The notes beneath the pieces are model-generated. The model had not been told where the DNA came from. It saw only the letters and a list, made by a program, of their open reading frames with translations, and did not search any database. 64,000 bases of DNA from Tigriopus japonicus (taxonomy: Eukaryota > Arthropoda > Copepoda > Harpacticoida > Harpacticidae): NCBI GenBank assembly GCA_010645155.1, contig JAAGOF010000213.1, positions 60,403-124,402 on the forward strand, written 5' to 3'. The position numbers and the translations under genes are program-made. This document shows positions 20,801 to 32,785 of the stretch, one piece after another. Each line of letters starts with the position of its first letter. Position 1 is the first letter of the stretch.

Positions 20801-21241
20801 CAAAGTGAGGGCAATTTCATTGTCATCTTGCTTGGAAATGGTCTTGGTCGACACCAAAGAACAAGTCAAGGCTAGCAATATGGCGACTTTCATCGTCTCG
20901 GGCACTCACTTGTCTGTTGTCAAGTCACCAATCGACTAAGATCACAGCACTTACTGGTTTGTTTATCAGGCATAAATATCAATATATTTATCATCATAAA
21001 GCCCACTCATTACCTGCAGCACTACGCAGAATATGCTTACATGGGATGACATTGAAAAACAAATACTGTACATATCTCTTATATACACAAGAACTGGTCC
21101 TCTACATAGGTAGTACTATGCGGACTTCCCCTCTAATTTGTCAGTTATCCAATCAAGGTAATCTGCCACTTTGGTGTACACGCCTGGTCGATTTGGTCGA
21201 CCACACCCATATCCCCAGCTTGTCAGCCCCATAATAGCTTG
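20798..21241. repeat. 444-bp segmental duplication, copy B
   Basis: Direct copy of 2051-2491. It holds the intact 3' end of the protease gene and an orphan 5' end of the nucleotidase (20798-20893, minus, including its ATG at 20891-20893). Confidence 0.95.
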
Positions 21242-24200
21242 TCGTCCTCGAACTTCGCAAATCATGCCACCCCCACTATCACCTTGACACGTATCCACTC
21301 CACCTTCCAAGAAACCTGCGCAAAACATACTGCCTCCCAATTTGTTGGGACCGTACACGGTGGGTGAAACGCACCTTTCGGTGTCCAGTAACGGGATCGT
21401 GGCCGCCTAGAAAACATAGAAAGAGCAAGTAGGAATTATGATTTTTTTCATAAATGAGTCAGTTAGGTGGAGTCTTAGTACTTGTAAATAGCGGGTGAAT
21501 CCTGGCTGCTGAACGCCGGTTGAACCCCAACCGTAAACACTGCAATTCAAATGGGGTCCATAGACGGCGTTGGAATGCGGAAGACAAGCGGGGACCACGC
21601 GATCACCGAACCGGAAACCTTTGCCCGTGCTCAGTGAAGGCTTGATTTGAACAACTGCAATGTCGTTGTTGAGATACAAACCGACGTTGTAGCCCTCGTG
21701 GAAATGGACCATGTTCACTTTGAACTCTTGCTCTTGAAGATCTGGGACCTGAAAATCAGAACAAAAAAATGGTAATGATATCTCAAATTCAACAAAAATA
21801 AAACTGAAAAATATATAGCATCACCTGCATATCCCAATCACCAACTCGGACGCGGTAAGAGTCCTTTGGGTAGTCTTCCATGCAATGCCCTGCAGTTAGG
21901 ACATGAAATTCTGACACAATGACAGCCCCGCACCAATGAAAGCTCTTTTGTGTGCCTTGTAACCGAATACTGGCTGACCAGGGATGAGCCCCTGGACGGG
22001 ATTGCATTCCGGCCGCTATCCTAGCCACGGGTACAGCTGGGGTCTCTTTGACAGTGCTGATTCCACACTGAACCGCCATCCGCCCAGCAGCTCCAAATGA
22101 TCTAAACAGTTCCATAAGCAACAAGTGTTTAATCTTTATCTATGACGTCACTTCTTAATGGCAACTTACCCGTAATCGTGGTCGTCATCTTTGGCAAACG
22201 GGACGCATTCGACTCCGACATCCTCGAGGTGTTTGCATTGATAAGTGGGTGACCAAGTAGGGGATTTGCATTTGGCCAAAGACTCTTCACTTCCCTCGCA
22301 GACAACGTTTTGAATCCAAATGGGGCCCTTTCCTTGGCCATAGGCACCTTCGGAATGGACCACCGCTTTTCCTTCAAACCCGAGCATTCGACAAACAACG
22401 GCACCCTCTTCGGGTCCAAAATTGTCGTCGCAAACCGTTCCCCAGATCCCATTGAACTTCACTTCTACTCGCCCAGAAGTCACGTTGTTTCCATTGACCA
22501 ATCGAACAGACAAGGGCTCCTCACAAAATCCATCTCGGCTTTCGTCAGACCCATCGGAGCAATCGGCTCGACCATCACATAAAAAGTCGTATGGGACACA
22601 TTCTCCGCTTTGACATTGCCATTGCTAATTGCAAAAAGTATTTTCTCTTTTAATGAATAACAAAACGAATTTATTTAAAGTAACTGCAACAGACCTCGTT
22701 GACATTGCACTCCTGTGCATGGTCTTTACATCGGACCCCAGCCCACTCATTTGCTTGGCAATCGTGCTTCATCCAAGGCTGAAAAGAGCACTCCAAGAGA
22801 CTAGATTCATTCCCTTGGCACTTCACTTCATCTAGAAGAATGGGGCGCCGAAGAATTCCAGGCAGGTTATTCAAGGCTTCCAAAGCTCCTTGTTTGAACC
22901 CCAATTGCCGACAAATAACATTGGCCTCAGCCAACCCAAATCCGTCGTCACAAATGCCTGAAACAGGAAGAAAAAAAAGTAACACCATCTGAAAAGAGGG
23001 TAAAAAAGTTGTTGTTTTTTCACCTCCAAAAGGATAATCGAAAGCTCGAATCTCAATCTTCCCGTCACTCGGTGTTTTTCCATCAGTCAGTCGGATTTCA
23101 AGATTGGGCTTGATCTCGCATGATCGCTCATCAAAAGTGTCATCCTCCCCACAATCAAACTTTCCATCACATATCTGGTCTTCTGAGAGGCATTTTAGAT
23201 TTGGGCATTGTAGATATGCCGGACACTTTGGCGACTCTTTCCTTAATTCGTAGTAATCCCATTGGAAGTCAGCCTTGAGCTTGCCCGTGGTCCCAACTGT
23301 CAAGGCATGGAGTGTGCAAATTCGTCGCTCTTTCTGATACGAAAATGATTTGCATTCAAAGCCACGTGCGTTCTTGCAATGAAGTGCACACGCTTCCACC
23401 GTTTGGTGCAGCCATCGTTCCAAATAAGCTACTGCCAATCGTTGTCCCTCGTATTTCGTGTACTTATCCAACTCTCGACCTTGGCAATTAGCTTCGTCAG
23501 CTCCATTGGAGCAATCATCATGACCATCACACACGTAAACCGAAAGAATGCACTCTGGCTGATTGGCCTCACATTGGAATTGGTTTCCTTTACAAGTGGA
23601 TATCTTTTGCTTTTCATCGATGATGTCAGCCACATCAGTGGGTTTGTATTCTCCATCTTTGCATCGGGGAATGTCGCAGTAGTCGAATTCGCCATTGGGG
23701 GCAATACACCAGGGAGCCGAATCTCCGTCCGGATTTCGGCAGAAGTTGTTTCCATTAAGTGGTCCCAAATTGGGAATGAGTTGTGGATCGAGTACAAAAG
23801 AGAGTTGCGGTGAATCCCAAGGCATACACGGATCACCGGATTCTCCAATATTGGCATGACCTCGATAGGACTCGCCTTTGCCTTCTATGCAACCAATATC
23901 CGTTTGCTTTCGTTCGCAGAGAAACGCCAGACGAGCTCTAAGATCGTCCAAGGCCCAGAAGTAATAGTCTGTTAATCGTTCTTCCCTCTTGTATTTCTGC
24001 ACAAATTCAAACTTTCGGCTGAGTTTGACGGCCTTGGAACTCCCTTGTAAATCGATACCTTTTCTCTCGCCACTCCATCCTGGCCACCAATTACGAAACA
24101 CTGAAAACGTTCTTGAATAGCATAATTTTGTTCCCTTCCTGATGGTTTTAGAAAAAAAAACTTTAAAAAGACACTTACTCCCAATCTTTTGGCGTGATCC

Positions 24201-25965
24201 GTGCCAATAATACAAGGGGGATCGACGATTTCCCCCGCCAATTCCCCCAGTCCAAACCTCGGCTAAAAGGCCTGGGGAGAGTCGGTTTTGAATGAGGAGC
24301 TCACTTAGGATGTCATTCTCTTGCTGATCGGTGATTTCTGCCAAGTATTTCCCATCTCTCTGACATGTTTCTTGGGCCTCGTGGAACGTACTTCGGTTGA
24401 AATAGAGTGAGTAGCAAGAGGCTCCCCAGGGAATCTCACCCTCCAAGCACACTGCCGTACTATCGATAGCGCATTTAATGGACACGATTTCAGACGCAAG
24501 TTTGCACGATCCCCCATTGAAAGAGGAAGAGTAGACCACCTCACATTGATCCAAGGACGTCTCATCTCCTCGACAAGTGACCTCCTCAGATATCTTACGG
24601 CTTTCGTCCACGGGTCCATGGATCAAGCCCTATTGGAACAAATATTCAGGGTCTTGGACCAAAAGACCAATAAATATCGTTTTACAGTACCTGTGTGGTC
24701 GATCTGACGCCTCTGGTGAATCCCAATTCGTTGCAAACTAACCGTGCCTCATCCATGGTCCAAGTCCCGGCATCGCACGCAAAACCCCATTCATCGTTGT
24801 GTAGGATCTCCAAATAGCCAGAAAATGGCCCTTTTCCTCCTCTCAATCGAACTCGTTGTCCTGAAGGTGGGCTTGGTTGAACGAAATCGTCGATAGGGAG
24901 GGAAGATCGGGCTTGAAGAACGGCTTCATAGAGTGGTTCGGGTAAGTCTTGAATCTTTGGCCGACATTTGGCCTTGGACGGAAAATCACATTGACCCAAG
25001 TTCTTGTTGAACTCTGTTCCGGGGGCACAAGATTGAACATGGGACGCTCCTTTCCAACAATTAACGAATTTAGAACAATCCGAGGGATAGGGTAACAATC
25101 CAGTATGTTGGTTTGGGCAAAGTGACGGTGTCAAGAGGTTTTTGGACCGAGTAGACGCAGGCGTTTTCGAGGTCGCCTTCTTTTGCGAGTTCTTGCAACA
25201 AATTTGATTGTATTCGGGACATTTCTTCATCCATGGGGAAAATTTTCCTTTTGGAGGACCCAATCCTGATCGAACATCAATGGCGTATGAGATGATACTC
25301 TCTTGGGCTTTGTTGGAGATTTCGCCATTAATGCAACGATTGGTGTCGACACATTCATATCCGAGGTGATCGAAATCATCACAATTCGGTGACGAGAAGT
25401 TTGTGGTACTCTGGGCATGTTTGGCACTAACAAAGTCTGACTCATCAACTTCAACTTGATTTTGGGCAGGGGAATTCCGATCGGGGGAGCAACGCCCTTG
25501 AACTTGAAGATCAAAAGCCCATGTACATTGACCCGTGAGTGGGTTGAATACCAGGTTTGCAGGATAACACGTAGATAAAATGGCTCGGTTGTTCCAACAA
25601 TTCACGTACTTATGGCAATCCAGATCGTAAGGGAACAATCCGCGGGATTTTAGACAGTAATCGTGAATGGTCCGTCTTATGCTACGTGCAGTGGTCGTTG
25701 TTGTAGTTGTTGTAGTAGTGGTTGTTGTCATCGGGGCTGGAACTGGGAATTGGATTGTAGTGTCGTCCCCGTGGGACGTCTCGTATGGTCCAAATTGGAT
25801 TTCATTGCCGCCTGGCTCCACTTGGCTGAGAAATTGGAAAATGTCTGGGTTCCTTCGACGCTTTCCCGCTTTGTAATAGCGAACTTTATGGGCACTTTCT
25901 ACTTGGTTGGCTTCAAACAAGATCACTGAAACACTAATTAGGAGGTATATTGCCCGACTCTCCAT
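21116..25965 (-). CDS. Mosaic secreted trypsin-like protease (Tequila/neurotrypsin-like)
   Basis: Eight exons with GT/AG introns of 61-79 bp: 25965-24691, 24629-24179, 24100-23024, 22957-22695, 22624-22170, 22101-21825, 21748-21482, 21406-21116. Phases agree and total 1451 residues. Order: signal peptide (1-25), Thr run (80-92), chitin-binding type 2 (103-159), clip-like Cys domain (195-257), second chitin-binding domain (283-334), SRCR (~370-475), C-type lectin (~485-640), kringle (GESYRGHANIGE...WCIAPNGEFDYCDIPRC), LDLa, PAN/apple, LDLa, SRCR, LDLa, SRCR, trypsin. Predicted activation at Arg1200-Ile1201 (VAR/IAAGM, not the usual IVGG). Triad His1245, Asp1295, Ser1399; Asp1393 predicts Lys/Arg specificity. 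The domain mix recalls insect Tequila and vertebrate neurotrypsin. Binding domains suggest a chitin- or glycan-anchored extracellular protease; substrate unknown. Confidence 0.94.
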
Positions 25966-26282
25966 CGTTGGAGATTGGCCAAGATAAACTGACTTGTTGA
26001 ATAGGCCAATTTGACAAGGTCAGATCAAGCTTGAAAAACTAGATTTCGAAACGGGTCAAAACAAACTATTCTTGAAGTTCACCATGAAGGGAAATGCGGG
26101 ATTCTCTCGATTTCTCCTGATTCCGGGAACTCAAGCTAAGAAGACGGTTGCGCACCAACATGATTCACTCGCCTGTTATATTAGGTACGTACAAAATTGT
26201 TCACTGGAAGCATCTTCATAATACTGTATTTGGTGTTGTTATCAAGGAAGCAAACAGACTAAAATGCAATGTTCATAGCGCA
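25966..26282. other. Intergenic between protease and ankyrin gene
   Basis: About 320 bases between the protease start codon and the ankyrin gene's stop; both genes are on the minus strand. It presumably holds the protease promoter and ankyrin 3' UTR, but no clear TATA or AATAAA was picked out. Confidence 0.4.
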
Positions 26283-27122
26283 TCAACATTTTGCCAAAAG
26301 CAAATTGAGCCTCTTTTTTTGGCTTGTTGGTGCTGAAAGATTTCCTCGATTGAGAGCTTGAACAAGTTTTGGAAATTTTTGGGCTATCCGGTAAGCAATC
26401 TCAAATTCGTTGGATCGGGGATATCCCTGAGTCCGTTGAGCAAGTTTTAAAATTGGATTTTCCGACTCATCCATGGCGTCAAATTGATAGTTCGGAGGCA
26501 AAACCCGAAGTATAACTTCGCATTTGGCCACGTTGTCCGTAAGTGCAACCAGTCTTAGAAAGTGACTTCCATTCGCCAAAATAACCTGTTGACAATCGGG
26601 ATCAGTCACAAGCATTTCCAAGACTTCCATTGGACATTGATCATTCTCAATGGCCATTTCCAAGACCGATTGTCCCTTATTGTTCTTTAGCGTTGTTTGG
26701 GCACCCTGATCCATGAGAAACCGAACCGCTCTAGCGTGACCAAATTGAACGGCGCACATGAGAGGGGTGTTCCCAGCATTGGAGGGTTCATTAATCCGTG
26801 GATCACGAGACAAAAGCTGGTCCATCATGGAGACAGATCCGACGGCCGCAGCATGATGAAGTGCTAGAAGACCTTGAGAATCCCGGGATTGAGTATTGGC
26901 ACCCATCTTTAGGAGGAAGGACACCAACCCAGTTTGACCGCAATAGGATGCATGCTGGAGCATGGTCTTGCCTTGGCTATCCCGATATTCGAGAACTTGG
27001 TGATGAGGGTGAATGGAATGGTAAAGTTGGTCCTTGATTTCATCCTCTTTGCCCCGACACGCCATTCCGAAGACTGCTGGCGGAATGAAACTCCGAAGTA
27101 TATGTCGTGATGGGGAGCTCAT
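26283..27122 (-). CDS. Ankyrin-repeat protein
   Basis: Intronless, 279 residues, ATG start at 27122. About four ankyrin repeats span residues ~48-180: GKTMLQHASYCGQTGLVSFLL, GLLALHHAAAVGSVSMMDQLL, GNTPLMCAVQFGHARAVRFLM (each trimmed to its core), and GQSVLEMAIENDQCPMEVLEML, which is weaker. The C-terminal ~100 residues contain no domain I recognise. No signal peptide or membrane segment, so cytosolic or nuclear. Ankyrin repeats mediate protein binding and do not give a specific function. The lack of introns could reflect a retrogene origin, but the frame is clean and has its own TATA-like box. Confidence 0.85.
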   Translation of the reverse strand: MSSPSRHILRSFIPPAVFGMACRGKEDEIKDQLYHSIHPHHQVLEYRDSQGKTMLQHASYCGQTGLVSFLLKMGANTQSRDSQGLLALHHAAAVGSVSMMDQLLSRDPRINEPSNAGNTPLMCAVQFGHARAVRFLMDQGAQTTLKNNKGQSVLEMAIENDQCPMEVLEMLVTDPDCQQVILANGSHFLRLVALTDNVAKCEVILRVLPPNYQFDAMDESENPILKLAQRTQGYPRSNEFEIAYRIAQKFPKLVQALNRGNLSAPTSQKKRLNLLLAKC

Positions 27123-27156
27123 GATTCAAATGATTGAAATCATGGAAGCCCGAGGA

Positions 27157-27164
27157 TTTATATG
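27157..27164 (-). promoter_or_regulatory. TATA-like box of ankyrin gene
   Basis: Minus strand CATATAAA, about 35-40 bases before the ATG. If used, the 5' UTR would be only ~10 bases. Confidence 0.35.
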
Positions 27165-27689
27165 CGCTGATTACGTTCATGTTTACACTTCATTGTGCTG
27201 GTCCAAATAGTGTGCTCACTGGTAGAAGTTCCGATATCTGTGGACTAATGATCGGAGTCATTCTATACATACACAGGGTAACAGCGTAGAGTAACGATCC
27301 TTCGAGCCCATTGTTGCATTTTGTTCATTTTCTCTCCCAAGTACAGCTTGGAGTTGGGAGAGTACATTTTGTATAACATGTAAAAATTGGAGAGTAAATG
27401 CACGAAGAGTTAGTTTACGATCTCTTTGTTCGCGAAATATTGAGCAAGATGTTTGGGGTCGTGGATTTTAGAGGCAACTGCATTAGCTCGGATGTTTAAC
27501 ATGTTAAGTGCACTGATTCGAAAGGATGAGTAGACCAAAGTACCGAATAAAGAGCTATCGTCTTAGTACATTAGGTGCCTCATTAAACAAAGCTCATGCA
27601 CGGAAACTATACTCGAGCATGGCTATTTGCACTATACTTTGTTATACTCGAGCCATACAACATCTGGGCTCATACTGCATGTACGTGAA

Positions 27690-27795
27690 TACTGGAAGCA
27701 AGGTCTCGTTTGCTGAAGAACGCATTAATCCTATTGGAAATCATAATATTCATCACTAGCCTCCCCCTCCAGCAATTCAGTGCTTCTTGACTTCT
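27690..27795. repeat. Fragment of the 54.5-55.4 kb TA-flanked element
   Basis: Shares 'gcaaggtct', 'aagaacg', 'tggaaatca' and the 'agcctcc...ccag...cagtgcttcttg' block with 55010-55125. A partial, diverged copy. Confidence 0.6.
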
Positions 27796-27834
27796 ACTTT
27801 ATTTCCAAACGTGCACGGCAACTGACCTTGTAAC

Positions 27835-28143
27835 TACTGATGTGTTTCGAGTTGGATTTTTGGCAGAGTTTTGCCATTTTGGTTTTTAAGGTCAAAAATC
27901 TGACCACAACTAAATTTTTCAACAAGCAATAGACCTTATCTGCCATAAATTATGGCAGCGCTACAAACTCGAAATTCATTTTTAAAACTATTGATGGAAC
28001 TCGAAATCGAACTAGTTCAAGTGTTGCCAAATTGGTCCCTGTTTAGGTCTTTTCAAAAAGTTCGATACAACCTCCCCTATTTAACAGCAATAAACTTCTG
28101 AGTCAAAACTGGCAGCACTCCTGGTTCGAAACACACATCACTA
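27835..28143. mobile_element. 309-bp hAT-type MITE
   Basis: Ends TACTGATGTG and, reversed, TAGTGATGTG, with inverted similarity continuing for ~40 bp ('gtttcga', 'ggcag'). Flanks CTTGTAAC (27827-27834) and CTTGCAAC (28144-28151) match at 7 of 8 bases, a hAT-size target duplication. Confidence 0.8.
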
Positions 28144-29716
28144 CTTGCAACTCTGCCAAAATTGATATAGAACATACTTTTTACAATGGGGATTATCCTG
28201 GATTAGAAGTGCAAGCTAATATGTGTATCATACTTTACAAAAGGAACACTTGAGGAGTCTGAGAGATATTATTCTAGCATTGATGTTGCCTTATTATTAG
28301 ACATCCTTAATGAAAACTTGCCGTCTTTTTCTCGTCCATTTTAGCACCAAAATGTTTCATAAGCTAGCCGGAAAACGGCATTAAGTTTGCAGGAAACTCT
28401 CCATGTCAATCTTCATTTTTCCCCTAATGCGTTATGTCAGTGCTTCTTGGCTAAGTGTATGTACTCCGTTTCCTTGACCATGCACTTTTTCAGACAGTCA
28501 ATGCCCATTAGAAACAAGAATATTACAAATCACCCTGATTGTACTTTGCTGCAAGTTAAAAGCCACTACTCGGATGCTTTCCTTTTCCTTGAAGCTTTAC
28601 CAAGACAAAACACTACATTCCAGTTTGTTCTTCATTTCAACAGAGTTCACTTTTCGTGGCAAGGAAACTGCACACACCACTATCACTACTACCATGTTTA
28701 TAAATTTCATGTTTATATGGCATATTCAGCAACATCAACCTAAACAAACGTCAATGAATGGAATGAACCTTAGTCGAGGTCATTGAGGTGCTTAAATGTT
28801 ATTTCTGATCTTAGCATTAGCGCAATGACGAAGCTTTGAAACGTGTACTGGAAAGGCCCATTTTTCAATATCTTCAAATTTCTTATCTTTTTGGCTAGAA
28901 GTAGGAAAAAAAAACAGTTTTTTTTTCTTTTGTGAAAAGTGCCAAAAAAGTGTGAAAGGAGCGCAACTTTTCAACATCCAAGATAATTTTCATCGGAACA
29001 CTAATGATGAATAAGCATCCTCCAAGAAGTCCTGACTCCCTGAGAACGGACCCGATAACTTGCGAGTATTTTCAAAAGTTATATTATACATCAAAGCTTC
29101 AAACATGAAAAAAACATAATGGAATTTAATGATTTACCGTTTATTGGAAAAGAACCGGCAAAACCCCAGTCAGATCTTGTACCGAATTCTCTCTGTAATT
29201 GTCAGCAAAATGGCAATTGAAGACACCCTGGTTACCTTAAGCAAAACCCTCAGATTCGGGTGAAGGGGTAGAAAGCTCGGCTTGAAATTTGCCTGCTTCT
29301 ATTTACGTTAGATTTGTGGTTTGCTTGTCGTGAACACTTAAGTTTATAAACCCCGAAAAGTTAAGAACATGCAAGCTGCAAGTTCACTATTTTTATGCAC
29401 AAAGAGCTCTTAAGAGGTATTTCCAATGATATTAAAAAAATATATCATGTTTACAAAAGTTTCTCATCAAGAAATCAATATCTTGGGTAATGTTTTTTTT
29501 CGTTTATAGGCACTTGGGATAACAAATATCTTCGGTATTCGTCCAATAATCCAGAAAGTGGTTGAGAAGGAACAATCTGCAAAAGAAATTCATTTGACCA
29601 CATTTAATCTTATCTGACTTGAAACAATGAAAACTTTGAATAATAGATTTTGAACATCGTCAAAATCACAGGATGGTATGAAATTTTTATTTGAATCGAA
29701 AACAGTTTTCAAAGCC
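28144..29716. other. Intergenic, nothing recognised
   Basis: AT-rich, with only short unsupported frames on both strands. Confidence 0.45.
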
Positions 29717-30004
29717 TTACTTCATGATCTCAAGATGCTCTGGGTCCTTCATTTCCCAATGAAAATCCCCAGATAAACCCAATTGTTTCACGATGTGGTT
29801 GACAATTTGAATGTGATCTTCATCATTAGCTTTGATCTTCAGCGGACCAAATTTTGGTGGATCATGGGTTTGAATGCAACCTGACGTTCGGAGCCAAATC
29901 TGACTGATCATTTGAAGGTATGGAGCCTTATCACTAGCATTATTGCTGACTGTCTTTGAACTGAAACACCTTCTGGTTAATAAAGATGGAACAATGCTCT
30001 TCAT
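29717..30004 (-). CDS. Small unrecognised protein, possible mitochondrial import signal
   Basis: A 95-residue frame from ATG at 30004. The N-terminus MKSIVPSLLTRRCFSSK is basic, Ser/Leu-rich and free of acidic residues, like a mitochondrial targeting peptide. The rest (for example PYLQMISQIWLRTSG, DEDHIQIVNHIVKQLGLSGD) looks like a folded globular protein by composition. I recognise no family. No introns or polyA signal were established, and it could be the last exon of a larger gene. Confidence 0.4.
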   Translation of the reverse strand: MKSIVPSLLTRRCFSSKTVSNNASDKAPYLQMISQIWLRTSGCIQTHDPPKFGPLKIKANDEDHIQIVNHIVKQLGLSGDFHWEMKDPEHLEIMK

Positions 30005-30049
30005 AGTTCGTTTTTCTTTAGGATCACTCTTGTGGATATCTGGGAACAA

Positions 30050-32785
30050 GGTGGTTTGATTTGTTGTTTGTGTTGCTAGCTCTCTTCCTGTCAGAGAGAC
30101 CCATTGGACACTCTTTTCTTAGCTAAAAAGTGAGAAAGCCAAAGCTAGCCTTCTCACCCTCTTCCGCACCAAACAGCGAGATAAGGTTGAACACATGTTC
30201 AATTATCAAGGGTTGCGTTGATCTTCAAATCGTTTTTGCCGAGCATTTACAAAATCACAGATGTTTGTTTCGTGATAAGAATGCCCGTAAATGACTTCAA
30301 ATTATTAGTTTGGCATGGATGTGATTGAAATGTTCTAAGTTCACTCCACTTTAAATGATATGTACACATGAGGATAAGGCAAATTATATTTGACTGTAGA
30401 CATGTACACAGTACATCTGGGAACGCATTTGTAATGTAAGAATCTTTGGTCCCTTTCCCTGTTGGCACGAAATTCGGAAAACATGCGGAGTTGGAAGTGA
30501 TTCCTTCGAGGGTAACGAAAGGAGAAAAGCGGGTTGTTCAATTTTATGACAGCTGTGTCATGAATATCCCCAAAAATAACTATTTTATCTAATTTTGGGG
30601 ATAAAAATCCTTTAACTTCAATGCGCTTTTGAATTTTTTTCGCATTGGTCATAGACGCGGGGGGAAAATCAAAATTTGTTGTCAAAATCCTCGTCCACGA
30701 TATATAACGTATCGCAATAAACATTATTTTTTAGCCAGGTGCATCTTTAAGATGCTAAAAAGAAGAAGTCTAAAGTTGCTGTCCAAACAAAATAAAAGAT
30801 TTGATACCCATGATTGTCACTAAATTGTTCTCTTGCGTCCAGATTTTTGATTTGGCCAAACACACTCTTGGAGGGCTCAAAACGGACATAAGGCCTGGCT
30901 GAAACTGTTTGTAACAGTCAAGAATCAGTTTATTGTGATTTCCTTGTCAGTTTCTTTGAATATTTTAACTTCCCAAGTTGTCTGGAAGACCATGTCCCAT
31001 GTAGATAGATAGATAGATAGATATATTTATTTCAGGGACTCGTAATAACTTTGTACAAGTGATGAATAAGTAAAATAAGATAAAACGGAATAAGGAAAAT
31101 GTCTTTCCCTGCTGTGATTCCATGCCTACACATCAAAATTGCCTACCTAGGCCAACAATGTAGTCACTTACTTTTAACTCGTATTGTGAAAAAATAGTGA
31201 ATGATAGCTGAAAATATTCAAATGGTCCCAAAAATATTCAAAAGTCATCTCCCACTCTCAAATTTACGATAACTACAATCATTTTTTTGCGAAAAATGGT
31301 CAATTTGGTTCTTGCTTTCGATTTCCTGTTTCCATATTCGAAAGTAGCAACTCTCAGCATCAAAAGCATCAAAAAATCATTCCTTCATTTTGATTGTAAT
31401 CTATTCGTTTCGGATCAGTTCCTGTGACAGTTCGGAGCAAGTTATTGCTCTACTCACGGAATAATTCCATCTGTAAAAATTTTCAATAAATAAACTCAAA
31501 AAGTAAGGCTCAATGGTATACTGAGAATATGCAATTTTTTATTTGAACTTTCGTCACTGTACGTGCTTTTGTCTATGACCCCGTCTCTAAATAATGCTTT
31601 TTGAAGTCTTCATTTCTTAAACTTGTCCCAATGTCAACCATGAAATGAGGAAAGGTTGCAAATAACAACTGTAATCAAGGTTCTAAATGGATAGAACGGA
31701 GCAAATACGGTTTGAACCGGACATCTAATCCGTCCCTGTGGAACCTTTACTTGTTTCATTTCGAGCGAAAGACAACGACTTTAACAAAGGGCTTCCTTCT
31801 GAGACTTTGCCCATGAATGACCATCCTGAAAAGACATTGCCAAGAGCAGAAACCACCAAGTCACTAGGCTAAAATTTATTTTGTTTGAAATTTTTAAAAG
31901 CGTCCGGGTCAAGCGCTTACAATCTAGAAGCTACTTCGAGATGCATTGACGCTACACGTAAGAAAGATATATTTGCTGAACTCTTGTTGGTCCACAACGA
32001 TTTTCAAACACAATAGCGTTTAAAAATCTTCACAGTAGACACAATAGCTCCGAAAAAGCTCATCATTTGACGACACAGGATTTTAATTTCGGATCAAGCG
32101 AACTGGGAGAGTTCGTTGCAAAGCGGCTTATGATTCTGGTTTTGGTTCTGCGTCGTCAATACTGATGGCTGGAACGAAGTTTAACAATTTTTGACTTGAA
32201 ACGTCTTAAAAACTTGTTTTTTGGCTGTCTTGAGAAGAAAAAACTATTTTTCGGATGTTTCAGCGAATTTTTTGACCTAATTTCACTTTCTAGAAATTTA
32301 AAAAAAGAACTTCGAAAAAGGGCGTCAATTTTTTCTTTGTGAAAGAACGAGTCCAAAAAGTTTTGACCGTAAAGTTAGGAATAAAAAAATTGCCGATTGG
32401 TGAAAACCTCGGACAATATTGATTTAGCATATGAAGTGACAAATTGAGAAGAGGAAAACTTTTTGCGTCATTTTTAGCAAAAAAAAACCCCTTATTTTTG
32501 ACTTTTGTTTTTCAGGAAATTTCTGCCTTGTTACAATGTGTTTTGAATTGGCAGTGCAGCCAATTTTGACTCTGCAGATTGTATGTCTTTTGCCTTCGAA
32601 AAGTCCGTTTTGGTCAACGCCTTTCTGACCCAAAAAAGAAACTAACCAAAAAAGACCATTGTCACCATACTAAACCCAAAATCGAACTCGAAACATATTA
32701 ACAGTTTATTGATGGATGACTGAATGAGGCTCCCCTTTGAGTGCAAATAGGAGCGATTACCGTATCATATTACAGACCTGCTGCC
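30050..32785. other. Intergenic, nothing recognised but a microsatellite
   Basis: No supported gene. A short (GATA)n tract lies at 31001-31023. About 45 bases near 31186 recur inverted near 44530-44575 (the block around 'gaatgatagctgaaaa'). Confidence 0.45.
31001..31023. repeat. (GATA)n microsatellite
   Basis: Five tandem GATA units followed by an AT-rich run. Confidence 0.9.

Noticed and set aside
23379..23857. Open frames of 142-144 codons on both strands
   Set aside because: Shadows of the protease exon 3, which has clear domains and splice sites.
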